Assembly: GCA_903881065.1 (NCBI GenBank)
Contig: CAIRRW010000498.1
Coordinates: 1 to 17,747 of the forward strand
Length of the DNA: 17,747 nucleotides
DNA from: an uncultured Bacteroidota bacterium
GTDB taxonomy: Bacteria > Bacteroidota > Bacteroidia > 2-12-FULL-35-15
Direction of reading: 5' to 3'
The translations under genes and the position numbers were made by a program. Of the stretch, positions 1 through 8,092 are shown in pieces (positions within the stretch are counted from its first letter, which is position 1; each line of letters begins with the position of its first letter). The notes beneath the pieces are model-generated. The model saw nothing but the letters and a program-made list of their open reading frames with translations. It made no database searches and had not been told where the DNA came from.

Positions 1-15
1 ATAATCGTATAAATA

Positions 16-174
16 AGAAATTGCAGTTTACATCAAATTGATAATACGAAGGCGCGGGTACTTATTTTTATTGCAACTCTATGTTACGCTGGAATAGGCG
101 ATATAATATATGTTTTAAGTAGTGATATAAGCCCCAATAAAATTGATGGTAGCTATACTCAATTAGGTTTCTAA
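16..174 (+). pseudogene. possible 3' remnant of an unidentified gene
   Basis: A frame stays open from just after the TAA at 13-15 to the TAA at 172-174, about 52 codons. It contains a hydrophobic stretch (LIFIATLCYAGIGDIIYVL) followed by a polar tail ending in YTQLGF. There is no ATG, GTG or TTG in the frame, so it cannot be a complete gene in this window. It could be the decayed end of a membrane protein, or chance. I do not recognise it. Confidence 0.15.
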
Positions 175-186
175 GTTATTAATCCG

Positions 187-194
187 TATTTTTG
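187..194 (+). promoter_or_regulatory. putative -7 promoter element for the histidine kinase
   Basis: TATTTTTG matches the Bacteroidota -7 consensus TAnnTTTG exactly and lies 51 bases upstream of the ATG at 246. No convincing -33 TTG is seen at the right distance, so the call rests on one element in AT-rich DNA. Confidence 0.35.
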
Positions 195-245
195 ATTTAA
201 TTAAAACTTCTCAAATTAAAGATTCATGGAATTTTGTTTTTAGTA

Positions 246-1970
246 ATGAAACTTACCTTAAAAAATAAAATCATTATCTCCATTTGTATTGCAACTGCTG
301 CTTTACTTTCGGTAATATTTTTACTCTTTAAAAATTTCGAGACTGTAAAATCAACAAGTTATTGGGTTAATCATACTAATGAGGTTTTAATTACAAGTGA
401 TACTGTTTTAACAGATGCTCTCACTATTGAAACCGATGTAAGAGGGTACGTTATAACTAATGATGTGCTTTTTTTAGACAGCTACAATCAGTCTATTAAT
501 TCATTATTAATAAACGTATCGCAATTAGCTACTCTTACAAGTGATAATCCTAATCAGCGTTTACATGTAGATTCATTGCGGAAAAGGGTGGAGGAAAAGG
601 TTGAGTTGACAAGAACAGGCATTGCACTTTTAAAGCAGAAAGAACTTGATGAAAACACCAAGATTGTTATTGCTAAACAAAGTAAAAAGTATACGGATAA
701 TATTAGGAAGCAAATAGCGGAGATTAATTCGGAAGAAAATCGTTTGCTGTTTCAACGAAAATTGGCCAATAGCGAGAGTGCCAAAAAGACTGAAACTATT
801 TTATTATTACTTAGGGCATCTATCTTTATTATTCTGATACTTATGGCAGTATTAGTATTAAGGAATGAGAAAACAAGAAATAAGAGTGAATTGGAATTAA
901 AGAAATCACATGATTTATTCTTTTCCATTTTTGATTTGAATCCCATACCCACACAAATAACAGCGGTAAGTTCTCGTAAATTTAAATATGTGAATGAAGC
1001 TTTTTTAAACTTATTAATATTTAAAAAAGAAGAAGTAATAGGGAAAACAGCTATTGAAATTAAAATGATGAATCAGGAAACTAGTGTTAGGATAAGAGAT
1101 TATATAGCTGAACATAATGGCAGAATGAATGGGGAAGAATTCATTTTTAAAAATTCGAAGGGAGAAACTTTTGATGTAATGGCTTATAGTGTAATTATTG
1201 ATTTTGATGGCAAACCACACTACATGACAACTATGCTGGATATTTCTGAAAGAAAAAAAGCAGAGGAAAGGGTGAAAACATATGCTATATTGGAATCGAA
1301 GAGCAAGGAGATGGAGCAGTTTACTTATATTACGTCGCACGATTTAAGAGAACCTCTGTTAACAATCAAAAATTTTATAGAACTTTTCATAGAGAATTAC
1401 GGAAGATCAATAGATGAAAACGGGAGACAACTGCTTCAATTTATTGACAATTCAGCGAAAAGGATGGACACTTTGATTAGGAGTTTAATGGATTATTCAA
1501 GACTTAGTAAACCAAAGGAAATTAAAGATGTGAATTGTAGTGCCTTGGTACAAGAAGTGCTTGATGAATTGCGTTTGCAGATTGTTAAAACGGAAGCTAG
1601 AATTAAAGTAGAAGACTTACCTATAGTTAATGGTTATCCGATGGAGTTGAAGCTGTTGTTTCAGAATTTAATTAGTAATGCTATTAAATTTAAAAAAGAA
1701 AATGTTGCTCCTGAAATAAATATATCGTGGAAGAAAGTTAGAAAAGGTTGGCAATTTACTATTAAAGATAACGGAATAGGAATTGAAGAGCACGACAAAG
1801 AAAGAATATATTTGATATTTCAGCGCCTTAATAAACGAAAAGAGTATGAAGAAATAGGAATTGGGCTGGCTCATTGTAAAAAGATAGTGGAATTACATTT
1901 TGGAGAAATTTGGGTAGATTCAGTTTTTGGACTATCAAGTAGTTTCTGTTTTACCTTATTAACTGAATAA
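246..1970 (+). CDS. membrane sensor histidine kinase, CHASE3-PAS-HisKA-HATPase
   Basis: Inner-membrane sensor kinase of a two-component system. Numbered from ATG 246 (574 residues): transmembrane helix 1 at about 8-29; a CHASE3-type helical sensor domain at about 36-175 (typical DVRGYVITND and FLDSYN segments); transmembrane helix 2 at about 184-206; a PAS domain at about 222-340 ending in DISERKKAEE; HisKA with phospho-acceptor H365 in SHDLREPL; HATPase with N box N478 (NLISNAIKF), G1 box D508 (DNGIGI) and G2 box from G538 (GIGL). The F box IFQRLNKRKEY resembles that of phytochrome-like kinases. A TTG at 234 would add four residues; the ATG at 246 is preferred. No response regulator is adjacent, so the kinase is an orphan here and its signal is unknown. 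All catalytic boxes are intact. Confidence 0.95.
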   Translation: MKLTLKNKIIISICIATAALLSVIFLLFKNFETVKSTSYWVNHTNEVLITSDTVLTDALTIETDVRGYVITNDVLFLDSYNQSINSLLINVSQLATLTSDNPNQRLHVDSLRKRVEEKVELTRTGIALLKQKELDENTKIVIAKQSKKYTDNIRKQIAEINSEENRLLFQRKLANSESAKKTETILLLLRASIFIILILMAVLVLRNEKTRNKSELELKKSHDLFFSIFDLNPIPTQITAVSSRKFKYVNEAFLNLLIFKKEEVIGKTAIEIKMMNQETSVRIRDYIAEHNGRMNGEEFIFKNSKGETFDVMAYSVIIDFDGKPHYMTTMLDISERKKAEERVKTYAILESKSKEMEQFTYITSHDLREPLLTIKNFIELFIENYGRSIDENGRQLLQFIDNSAKRMDTLIRSLMDYSRLSKPKEIKDVNCSALVQEVLDELRLQIVKTEARIKVEDLPIVNGYPMELKLLFQNLISNAIKFKKENVAPEINISWKKVRKGWQFTIKDNGIGIEEHDKERIYLIFQRLNKRKEYEEIGIGLAHCKKIVELHFGEIWVDSVFGLSSSFCFTLLTE

Positions 1971-2351
1971 AATCATAATGATAAGGAATGTTAATATTTT
2001 TCCGTCTCTAGTCATTTTTTATATTTAGTAAAAACCGTCCTTTTGTTGGTGTTTCCCATTTTTTAAAATATTAAAAAATAATTTGCAGAAATATTTTGCC
2101 TTTCCAAACGATCAGTTGTATTCCCATTTATAATTCAAGTACAACTAATCTAGATTACCTCATCTTACAAATAAGATACAAGAATTAATCTCTTTCACCT
2201 TTAATTAGGTTATATACAACTAGTCATTTACGACCAAACCACTTTAAAACATTAACGGAAATTTGAGCGGTTATCCAGATAATCATCTCAGTTTTTCCAC
2301 AACTTCATTTTTTAAGCACGGTAATAAATAGTTAATGAGGTAATCAACTCT
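1971..2351. other. gene-free AT-rich stretch
   Basis: No ORF with a plausible start or coding character was found between the kinase and the repeat array. The only structure is an AT-only inverted repeat (ATTTTTTAA at 2058-2066 and TTAAAAAAT at 2071-2079, 4-base loop). It could weakly end the kinase transcript, but its lack of G-C pairs makes that uncertain. Confidence 0.5.
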
Positions 2352-2551
2352 TTTAGGTCGGGAAAATCGGTTACTACTTCAACAAACTCATCTCCTGGGT
2401 CGGGAAAGTTGGCTACTGCATCGGCAAACTTAACTGCGAGGTTGGGAAAGTCGACTACTACATCAGCAAACTCATCTCCGGGGTCGGGAAAGTTGGCTAC
2501 TACATCGGCAAACTCAACTGCGAGGTCGGGGAAGTAAATTCCCGACCTAAA
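2352..2551. repeat. 42-bp tandem repeat array with 13-bp inverted ends
   Basis: Units begin with GTCGGG (GTTGGG in the third) at exactly 42-base steps: 2357, 2399, 2441, 2483, and a partial unit at 2525. Units 1 and 3 end in CATCTCC[TG]GG and units 2 and 4 in [TC]AACTGCGAG, giving an 84-bp higher-order period. Each unit also splits into two related 21-bp halves ([GA]TCGG[GC]AAA...). The array is bounded by a perfect inverted repeat, TTTAGGTCGGGAA at 2352-2364 and TTCCCGACCTAAA at 2539-2551. AGGTCGGG at 2523-2530 can also pair locally with CCCGACCT at 2541-2548 across a 10-base loop. The array is more GC-rich than its flanks and has no spacers, so it is not a CRISPR. Confidence 0.9.
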
Positions 2552-2681
2552 TGAACTAACTCGGCTAAATGATTAATATTCAGGTGTCAAATTTTGAGAA
2601 ACAGGAAGTAATGGGAGAATATTGACTTTAAATAATTAACATCTATCAACCGACAATATAACCTAAATCAGAATTTCTAAC
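2552..2681. other. intergenic, nothing recognised
   Basis: AT-rich sequence between the repeat array and the terminator. No gene, promoter element or repeat could be supported. Confidence 0.4.
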
Positions 2682-2712
2682 AAAAAAGCCCCGAATTTCC
2701 TAGAGGCTTTTT
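2682..2712 (-). terminator. Rho-independent terminator of the Mo-hydroxylase operon
   Basis: AAAAAAGCCC (2682-2691) pairs with GAGGCTTTTT (2703-2712) around a short loop with one mismatch. On the minus strand the stem is followed by six T residues, 33 bases past the FAD subunit stop. On the plus strand it also ends in Ts, so it may work in both directions. Confidence 0.7.
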
Positions 2713-2722
2713 CACACAGACT

Positions 2723-2754
2723 AATAAACTAATGAACCAATAAACTAATGACCG
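2723..2754. repeat. two tandem copies of a 16-bp AATAAACTAATGA motif
   Basis: AATAAACTAATGAACC at 2723-2738 is followed directly by AATAAACTAATGACCG at 2739-2754. The second copy runs into the 3' end of the FAD subunit gene, whose stop lies at 2745-2747. The same core recurs at 15456-15468 next to the SprT-like gene, so this is a dispersed short repeat. Confidence 0.6.
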
Positions 2755-3677
2755 ATTTCTGAAAATATCTGATTCAAATAAACAGTAATCATCTCCTTCC
2801 GATACGTCCGCGAATACACATCGTTATCCACAATCCTTGCTTTCTTCACCACTTGTTTTATCAATTCATTTTTATCATCCTTGGTAGTTCCTTCCACCAC
2901 AATCGGTTTCGGGTCCACACCTCCGGCAACTAACTTTACTTTACCTTTATTATCAATCGAAACAGCAGTTGTTAAAGAAGTAAAATCAACGGCTTCGCGA
3001 GGACGAAGTTTCCTGAAACTGCAATTGAAATGTCTATTCGAAGGAAGAATAATACTCTTAATAATAGCAGTTTTACTCAGGTTTCGCGGTGCAATGCCAT
3101 CACCTGTATAAATACTTTCCAGCGGAATAATCGAAGTACCATCCTTATCCACTATCGCAATCTGCGCATCCATGCTGATTAGCACAGGTGCAGTGTCAGA
3201 AACAAATTTGGAGAAACAACTTTTTTTACCGCCAGTAGCAATGCAAATTTGTCCTTCGCATTTCAGGCAATAACCAACAGCTTCTCGCCACCATTCACTT
3301 TGATTATAAAACGAACAGCGATTTTCACATAGCACATTTCCGCCAATAGTAGCCGTCTTTCGCAGCATTGGCGAAGCTACTTCATGTGCCACTTTTACAA
3401 GCGCATGAAAATTATCCTTGATTAGTTTATGTGTTTTCAAATCATCCAGCCGAATCAAAGAACCTATTTTAATAGGATCTCCATGCTTTATTACTGTTTT
3501 CAAATCTTCAATTTCACAAAGGTCAATCAAGCAATTTGATTCTTCATTCCCCTGAAATTTGTTCACAAGCAAATCTGTTCCGCCAGCCAGATACCGAAAT
3601 GAATCATGATGCAGAACTGCCATTTTCACAGCTTCTTCAACTGATGTAGGTTTTAAATAAACTTTTTCCGCAATCAT
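2745..3677 (-). CDS. FAD-binding subunit of a molybdenum hydroxylase, HcrB-like
   Basis: Electron-transfer subunit (310 residues) of a xanthine oxidase family enzyme, cytoplasmic. FAD-site motifs are AGGTDLLV (31-38) and TIGGN (110-114), followed by a CO-dehydrogenase flavoprotein C-terminal domain. The loop at about 117-155 contains CSFYNQSEWW and cysteines 121, 137, 145 and 154. Their spacing matches the [4Fe-4S] ligands I recall for the beta subunit of Thauera 4-hydroxybenzoyl-CoA reductase (122, 138, 146, 155). C117 and C140 are extra. Ordinary XdhB or CoxM subunits lack this loop. The start ATG overlaps the stop of the upstream subunit by one base (TAATG on the minus strand), which implies translational coupling and a stoichiometric complex. 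The family assignment is firm; the substrate is unknown. Confidence 0.92.
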   Translation of the reverse strand: MIAEKVYLKPTSVEEAVKMAVLHHDSFRYLAGGTDLLVNKFQGNEESNCLIDLCEIEDLKTVIKHGDPIKIGSLIRLDDLKTHKLIKDNFHALVKVAHEVASPMLRKTATIGGNVLCENRCSFYNQSEWWREAVGYCLKCEGQICIATGGKKSCFSKFVSDTAPVLISMDAQIAIVDKDGTSIIPLESIYTGDGIAPRNLSKTAIIKSIILPSNRHFNCSFRKLRPREAVDFTSLTTAVSIDNKGKVKLVAGGVDPKPIVVEGTTKDDKNELIKQVVKKARIVDNDVYSRTYRKEMITVYLNQIFSEIGH

Positions 3678-6478
3678 TATATTTCTACTTTAGAAGTTTC
3701 ACTTACTTTTTCTTTCTCTTTCAGCAATCTCAACACATCCTCCGATTTAATAGGAAGTTTTGTAATCCGTATTCCTACTGCATCATACACCGCATTTGCA
3801 ATTGCAGGCAACACTGCATGTATCGCCCCTTCTCCTGTTTCCTTCGCTCCAAATGGTCCTTCAGGGTCAATAGTTTCAATGATGTTTGTATGTATTGGCG
3901 GCGTATCCAGCGAGGTTGGTATTTTATAATCAAGGAAATTATTGTTCACCAATAATCCATTGTAATACGTCATTTCTTCCGTCATCGTTTGTCCTATTCC
4001 CATGTGCCAGCTGCCTTCCAGTTGTCCTTCCACAGCCAATGGATTCAATGCTTTTCCGCAATCATGCGCACCCCAAACGTTCAGTATTTTCACGTGTCCC
4101 GTCTCTACATTCACATCCACTTCCGCCACACACGAACTGAAAGAATACGATGGACTCAAGCCTGCACCTGCACCTTTGAAGTCGCCTCCCAGTTTTGGCG
4201 AAATATATTTTCCGCTCACACTCACCGCTCCACGATTGGCGGTAAGTATTTCAATCGCCTGTTCCCACGTCAAATCAACACTCTTATCATTACTGAAAAC
4301 TTTATTCTCTGAGAAAATAAATTCTTCTTCGGGTACATTTTTCTTCTTGGCAATGGCAGTTATCATTTCCTTTCTTAGATTCTCGGCAGCATCTTTCGCA
4401 GCATTACCAGCCATAAACGTTACACGGCTGGAATAACTTCCCAAATCCACAGGAGTAATTAATGTATCAGCTGCAATCACAAACGTCCTGTCCATGCTTA
4501 TTCCAAGTACTTCCGCTACAATTATTGCAAGCATCGTATCGCTGCCTTGCCCAATATCATTGGCTCCGGAAGTAATCAGTACTCTTCCGTCAAAATCCAC
4601 TTTCAAATGAACAACCGATTGCGGCAACTCATTCCAGATAATCGGCAACGCACTTCCACTTATAAAAAATCCACAGGCAACACCAAATCCATGTCCTTTC
4701 GGCAACTTGCCATGTTTGTTTTTCCAATCCGATTGTTCCGCCACAGTATTAATTGCCTGCTTTATTCCGTTGGAAGTAATGCGGTATTTCCCCACTGTCA
4801 GCGAGTTCGGGTCAAGGAAGTTTTTCATCCGCATCTCAATCGGATCCATTTTAATTTTATGTGCAATATCATCAATCATTGATTCCACTGCAAAGCGGGT
4901 ATTCACAGCGCCATGTCCTCGCATCGCACCGCACTGCGGCTTGTTGGTATATACACGATGCGTTACAAACCCGAAATTATCAAGCTTATAAGGAGCCTGA
5001 AGCAACACGCCATTGTAATAGGAAGTTACCACACCGAAACTTCCAAACGCACCGCCATCAATAGCAACATTGGCATCCAGCACTTTTATCATGCCGTCTT
5101 TATTTGCACCAAGTTGTATCTTCATCTTTGTCGGATGACGGCCGTGATTATTCAAAAATACTTCTTCACGTGAAAGACGTACCTTCACCGGTTTTCCTGT
5201 CTTACGTGCAATATGTGCAACAATTATTTCATGTGCAAAAGGATCACCTTTACCACCGAAACCACCGCCAATGTGGGGTTTTATAACACGCACTCTGCTC
5301 AACGGCACTTCCATTGTTTTTGCCAATGCACGATGCAGATAGTGTGTTACCTGCGTTGCAGAAATCATTGTCAATCCATTCTCATCCCAAAACGCTGTAG
5401 TAGCATGTGGTTCAGTAAATCCATGATTGATACCAATCATTTCAAAATCCATGTTCAACACTACTTCGGCATCCTTCAATCCCTGCTGCTGATCACCAAA
5501 TCGCAACTCAGCTTTTTTATGTACATTGTTGTTGAACTTGGTTGTATTATGTATTTTCTCTGCAGTACCAATATCATTTAATGACTCATCAATTGTCAGG
5601 AAAGCCTTTATCGGCTCATATTTTACCCTCACCAGTTTACATGCGGCAGCAGCTATCTCTTCCGAATCAGCGGCCACAGCGGCAACTATCTCTCCAACAT
5701 AACGCACCTTATCAATAGCAATTGCTTCTTCATCCTGCGACAGCGGCAGAACACCAAAAGTAATAGGCAGTTCTTTTCCTGTAGCGACATAGCGCACACC
5801 CTGCATAGCCAGCGCTTCGGAAGAATCAATACTTATTATTTTTGCATGAGGATGAAGGCTTCTTACAAACTTTGTATGCAATACATCCTTCAATTGATAA
5901 TCATCTGCATAGTCAGCAATCCCCTGAACTTTCTTTGTCGCTTCGATGTAAGGGCGAGGCACACCAACAGTTCCCTTTAATTCTTTCTGTTCCTTTTTAA
6001 TAATTAATTTACCGGTATGCTTTTCCTCTGCATATTCTGCAACTGCTTCAATTATCTTTTTATATCCGGTACATCTGCAAACATTACCCGACAAAGCATC
6101 TTTAATCTGATGAATACTGGGATTAGGGTTTTTATTTACAAAATCAAGAGCAGTAATTACCATTCCGGGTGTACAGAAACCGCATTGTATAGCGCCCTTC
6201 TCAACAAACTTTTCCTGCAATCTATGCAACTCACCATTCGTTGAAACACCTTCTATGGTTGTTATTTCAGCACCATCATATCTCAATGCAGGAGTGATGC
6301 AACTCAACACCGGTTCTTTATTAACCATAACAGTACATGCTCCGCAACTTCCCTGTTCGCAACCAACTTTAGTGCCTGTCAATCCTGCTTTCTCACGGAT
6401 AACATTGGAAAGCATTTCATGATCGTTCACTAAAAACTCATGTTGCTTGCCGTTTATTTTAAGTTTGATATGTTTCAT
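3677..6478 (-). CDS. fused [2Fe-2S] and molybdopterin-binding subunit of a molybdenum hydroxylase
   Basis: Catalytic subunit (933 residues) that hydroxylates or reduces a heterocyclic, aldehyde or aryl-thioester type substrate at a Mo-pterin centre. Residues 1-80 are a plant-ferredoxin domain with C40, C45, C48 and C60. Residues 85-150 are the second [2Fe-2S] domain (QCGFCTPGM, CRCTG) with C99, C102, C134 and C136. From about 170 on is the large subunit: GGGFGGKGDP (403-412), RHP (447-449), GAMRGHG (517-523), NDIGQGSD (640-647), GAHDCGKALNPLAVEGQ (803-819) and GPFGAKETGEGA (874-885), where E883 aligns with the catalytic Glu. The order [2Fe-2S]-[2Fe-2S]-Moco without an internal FAD domain is that of Desulfovibrio aldehyde oxidoreductase (Mop), yet a separate FAD subunit follows. 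The C-terminal motif is closest to HcrA-type sequences as I remember them. No frameshift or missing ligand is seen. Confidence 0.95.
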   Translation of the reverse strand: MKHIKLKINGKQHEFLVNDHEMLSNVIREKAGLTGTKVGCEQGSCGACTVMVNKEPVLSCITPALRYDGAEITTIEGVSTNGELHRLQEKFVEKGAIQCGFCTPGMVITALDFVNKNPNPSIHQIKDALSGNVCRCTGYKKIIEAVAEYAEEKHTGKLIIKKEQKELKGTVGVPRPYIEATKKVQGIADYADDYQLKDVLHTKFVRSLHPHAKIISIDSSEALAMQGVRYVATGKELPITFGVLPLSQDEEAIAIDKVRYVGEIVAAVAADSEEIAAAACKLVRVKYEPIKAFLTIDESLNDIGTAEKIHNTTKFNNNVHKKAELRFGDQQQGLKDAEVVLNMDFEMIGINHGFTEPHATTAFWDENGLTMISATQVTHYLHRALAKTMEVPLSRVRVIKPHIGGGFGGKGDPFAHEIIVAHIARKTGKPVKVRLSREEVFLNNHGRHPTKMKIQLGANKDGMIKVLDANVAIDGGAFGSFGVVTSYYNGVLLQAPYKLDNFGFVTHRVYTNKPQCGAMRGHGAVNTRFAVESMIDDIAHKIKMDPIEMRMKNFLDPNSLTVGKYRITSNGIKQAINTVAEQSDWKNKHGKLPKGHGFGVACGFFISGSALPIIWNELPQSVVHLKVDFDGRVLITSGANDIGQGSDTMLAIIVAEVLGISMDRTFVIAADTLITPVDLGSYSSRVTFMAGNAAKDAAENLRKEMITAIAKKKNVPEEEFIFSENKVFSNDKSVDLTWEQAIEILTANRGAVSVSGKYISPKLGGDFKGAGAGLSPSYSFSSCVAEVDVNVETGHVKILNVWGAHDCGKALNPLAVEGQLEGSWHMGIGQTMTEEMTYYNGLLVNNNFLDYKIPTSLDTPPIHTNIIETIDPEGPFGAKETGEGAIHAVLPAIANAVYDAVGIRITKLPIKSEDVLRLLKEKEKVSETSKVEI

Positions 6479-6588
6479 TATTTGAATACTTTATTTATGC
6501 AAAAGATATATTTTTCAAAGGTTAAAAGAAATGTTTACGTGTATAATGATTTTAGTCATAGTGATTAGTTATTAAGAAACAATAATCT
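6479..6588 (-). promoter_or_regulatory. intergenic region with a palindromic TGA-N6-TCA site upstream of the catalytic subunit
   Basis: This 110-base gap is the only break in the operon, whose other junctions all overlap. It contains ATGATTTTAGTCAT at 6546-6559, a CRP/FNR-family-like dyad (TGA-N6-TCA) about 70-80 bases upstream of the catalytic subunit ATG. That placement suits an internal, separately regulated promoter. No exact TAnnTTTG element was found on the minus strand; TATCTTTTG is one base off. The regulator identity is inference. Confidence 0.4.
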
Positions 6589-7329
6589 CTATAACCCTGC
6601 ACCAATACTCTTTCCGCCATCTACATAAATTGTTTGTCCGGTAATAAACTGTGTATTATCCGAAGCCAGAAAAGCAACAGCATTTGCCACATCACTTGGT
6701 TTTCCCATTGTTCGTGTAGGTTGTGCTTCAATTAGTTTTTGCAGCACATCAGCTTCGAGTTTCTGCGTAAGCGGAGTGTCAATTAATCCGGGGGCTACAG
6801 CATTCACACAAACATTATACTTCCCAAGTTCAAGTGCCAGAACTCTTGTCATACTTACAACACCTGCTTTAGAAGCAGCGTAATTACTTTGCCCGCGATT
6901 CCCCAGCCATGCTCTGGAAGCAATGTTTACAATCCTGCCGCTGTTTTGCACCTTCATTAATTTCGCCGCTTCCCTGCATAACATCCATGTGCCTTTTAAA
7001 TTTACATTTATAACCAAATCAAAATCTTCAACAGGCATATTCCAAATCATATTATCACGGATTATTCCTGCATTATTTACTAAAACATCCAGTTGTTTGT
7101 AATCATTCTTAATCTGTTGAAACAAGTTTTGTATCTCTATTTCATTACAGATATCTGCTTTTATAAATATCAATTTGTCTGAACCATACTCTGCTGCTAA
7201 AGCTTTTCCTGCTGTTTCATCAACATCTACAGCCACTACAAAATAGTTTTCTGCGATAAATTTATCAACGATTGCTTTGCCAATTCCTTTTGCAGCACCT
7301 GTTACAAGTGCTATTTTTTTATTTGCCAT
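6589..7329 (-). CDS. SDR family NAD(P)-dependent oxidoreductase, FabG-like
   Basis: Classical short-chain dehydrogenase/reductase of 246 residues, cytoplasmic. The Rossmann motif TGAAKGIG is at 10-17, NNAG at 85-88, and the active-site tetrad is N110 (VNLKG), S138 (NIAS), Y150 and K154 (YAASK). D35 at the end of the second strand favours NAD(H) over NADP(H). The C-terminus ends in the usual ITGQTIYVDGG segment. It overlaps the xdhC-like gene by 11 bases, so it is made together with the Mo-cofactor factors. That makes a step next to the Mo-hydroxylase reaction, such as alcohol/ketone interconversion of the substrate, more likely than fatty-acid synthesis. The substrate cannot be read from sequence. 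Confidence 0.93.
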   Translation of the reverse strand: MANKKIALVTGAAKGIGKAIVDKFIAENYFVVAVDVDETAGKALAAEYGSDKLIFIKADICNEIEIQNLFQQIKNDYKQLDVLVNNAGIIRDNMIWNMPVEDFDLVINVNLKGTWMLCREAAKLMKVQNSGRIVNIASRAWLGNRGQSNYAASKAGVVSMTRVLALELGKYNVCVNAVAPGLIDTPLTQKLEADVLQKLIEAQPTRTMGKPSDVANAVAFLASDNTQFITGQTIYVDGGKSIGAGL

Positions 7330-8092
7330 TTAATTTAGTATGTTTTATTTCAATTAATTTTGCTATAATACTTATTGCTATTTCATTCGGACTCTCGCCT
7401 TTAATGTCAATTCCCATCGGCATATCCACGGCATTTAATTCTTCTTCTGTTGCCACTCCACCTTCTCTGAACATTTTTTTTGTTACTTCTATTTTTCTTT
7501 GACTGCCAATCATTCCAAGATAGGCGTGTTTCTGTTTAAGGCAAAAGCCAAGTATCGTTCTATCTATTGAATGATCATAAGTCAGGATAGCAATATATGT
7601 TTGTTCATCAAAAGGAAGAACACTAAGCGCCTGTTCAAAACCAAGATTCATTTTATTTACATTCTCAGAAGTTATCTGGTCAATATATTCTTTTCTGTCG
7701 TCAATTACAAATACTTCAAAGTCCATATCAATGGCATATCCGGCAAGTGCGTGACCGGTATGACCGGCACCGAAAATATATAGTTTGTTCTTTTTCATAA
7801 CGGGTTCGATATAAATATCAATTGTACCACCGCAACACATATTATGCTGATGCAATAAATCATGACGAAATAGTTGCGGTTCATTTTTATCAATTACTAA
7901 GAGTGCATTCTCAATAACTTTTTTTTCCAATGCACCACCGCCAATCGTTCCATAGATTTTCCTATTCTCAGTTACAAGCATCTTTGCACCTACTTTACGC
8001 GGTGTTGAGCCTTTGGTGTTTACAATTACACAAAGTGCCATTGGCTGATTTTCTCTGATGAGAATTTTATCGATATCAGTTAAGTTGAACAC
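7319..8092 (-). CDS. xdhC: XdhC/CoxF-family molybdenum cofactor maturation factor
   Basis: Binds the molybdenum cofactor, supports its sulfuration and delivers it to xanthine-dehydrogenase-family enzymes. 257 residues with both expected domains. The N-terminal XdhC/CoxI domain has GSTPRKVGAKM (28-38), GTIGGGALE (48-56) and the Cys pair C86-C87 in NMCCGGTID. The C-terminal Rossmann domain has FGAGHTGHAL (107-116), the acidic VIDDR near 129-133, and GMIGSQRK further on. It overlaps the upstream nucleotidyltransferase gene by 17 bases and the downstream SDR gene by 11. Its client is almost certainly the enzyme encoded by the two subunit genes downstream. The symbol is by family; the native client may not be xanthine dehydrogenase. 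Confidence 0.93.
   Translation of the reverse strand: MFNLTDIDKILIRENQPMALCVIVNTKGSTPRKVGAKMLVTENRKIYGTIGGGALEKKVIENALLVIDKNEPQLFRHDLLHQHNMCCGGTIDIYIEPVMKKNKLYIFGAGHTGHALAGYAIDMDFEVFVIDDRKEYIDQITSENVNKMNLGFEQALSVLPFDEQTYIAILTYDHSIDRTILGFCLKQKHAYLGMIGSQRKIEVTKKMFREGGVATEEELNAVDMPMGIDIKGESPNEIAISIIAKLIEIKHTKLNGK

Noticed and set aside
2058..2079. Terminator for the histidine kinase
   Set aside because: The inverted repeat is made only of A and T, lies 88 bases past the stop, and lacks the GC-rich stem needed for a confident call.
2352..2551. CRISPR array
   Set aside because: The units are joined head to tail with no variable spacers, alternate between two related types, and no cas gene is in the window.
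4002..4436. 144-codon ORF on the plus strand inside the catalytic subunit gene
   Set aside because: It is the antisense shadow of a well-conserved coding region and shows no family features.
6589..7329. fabG of fatty-acid synthesis
   Set aside because: It has FabG-like motifs, but no other fab gene is present and it overlaps Mo-cofactor maturation genes, so only a general SDR call is supported.
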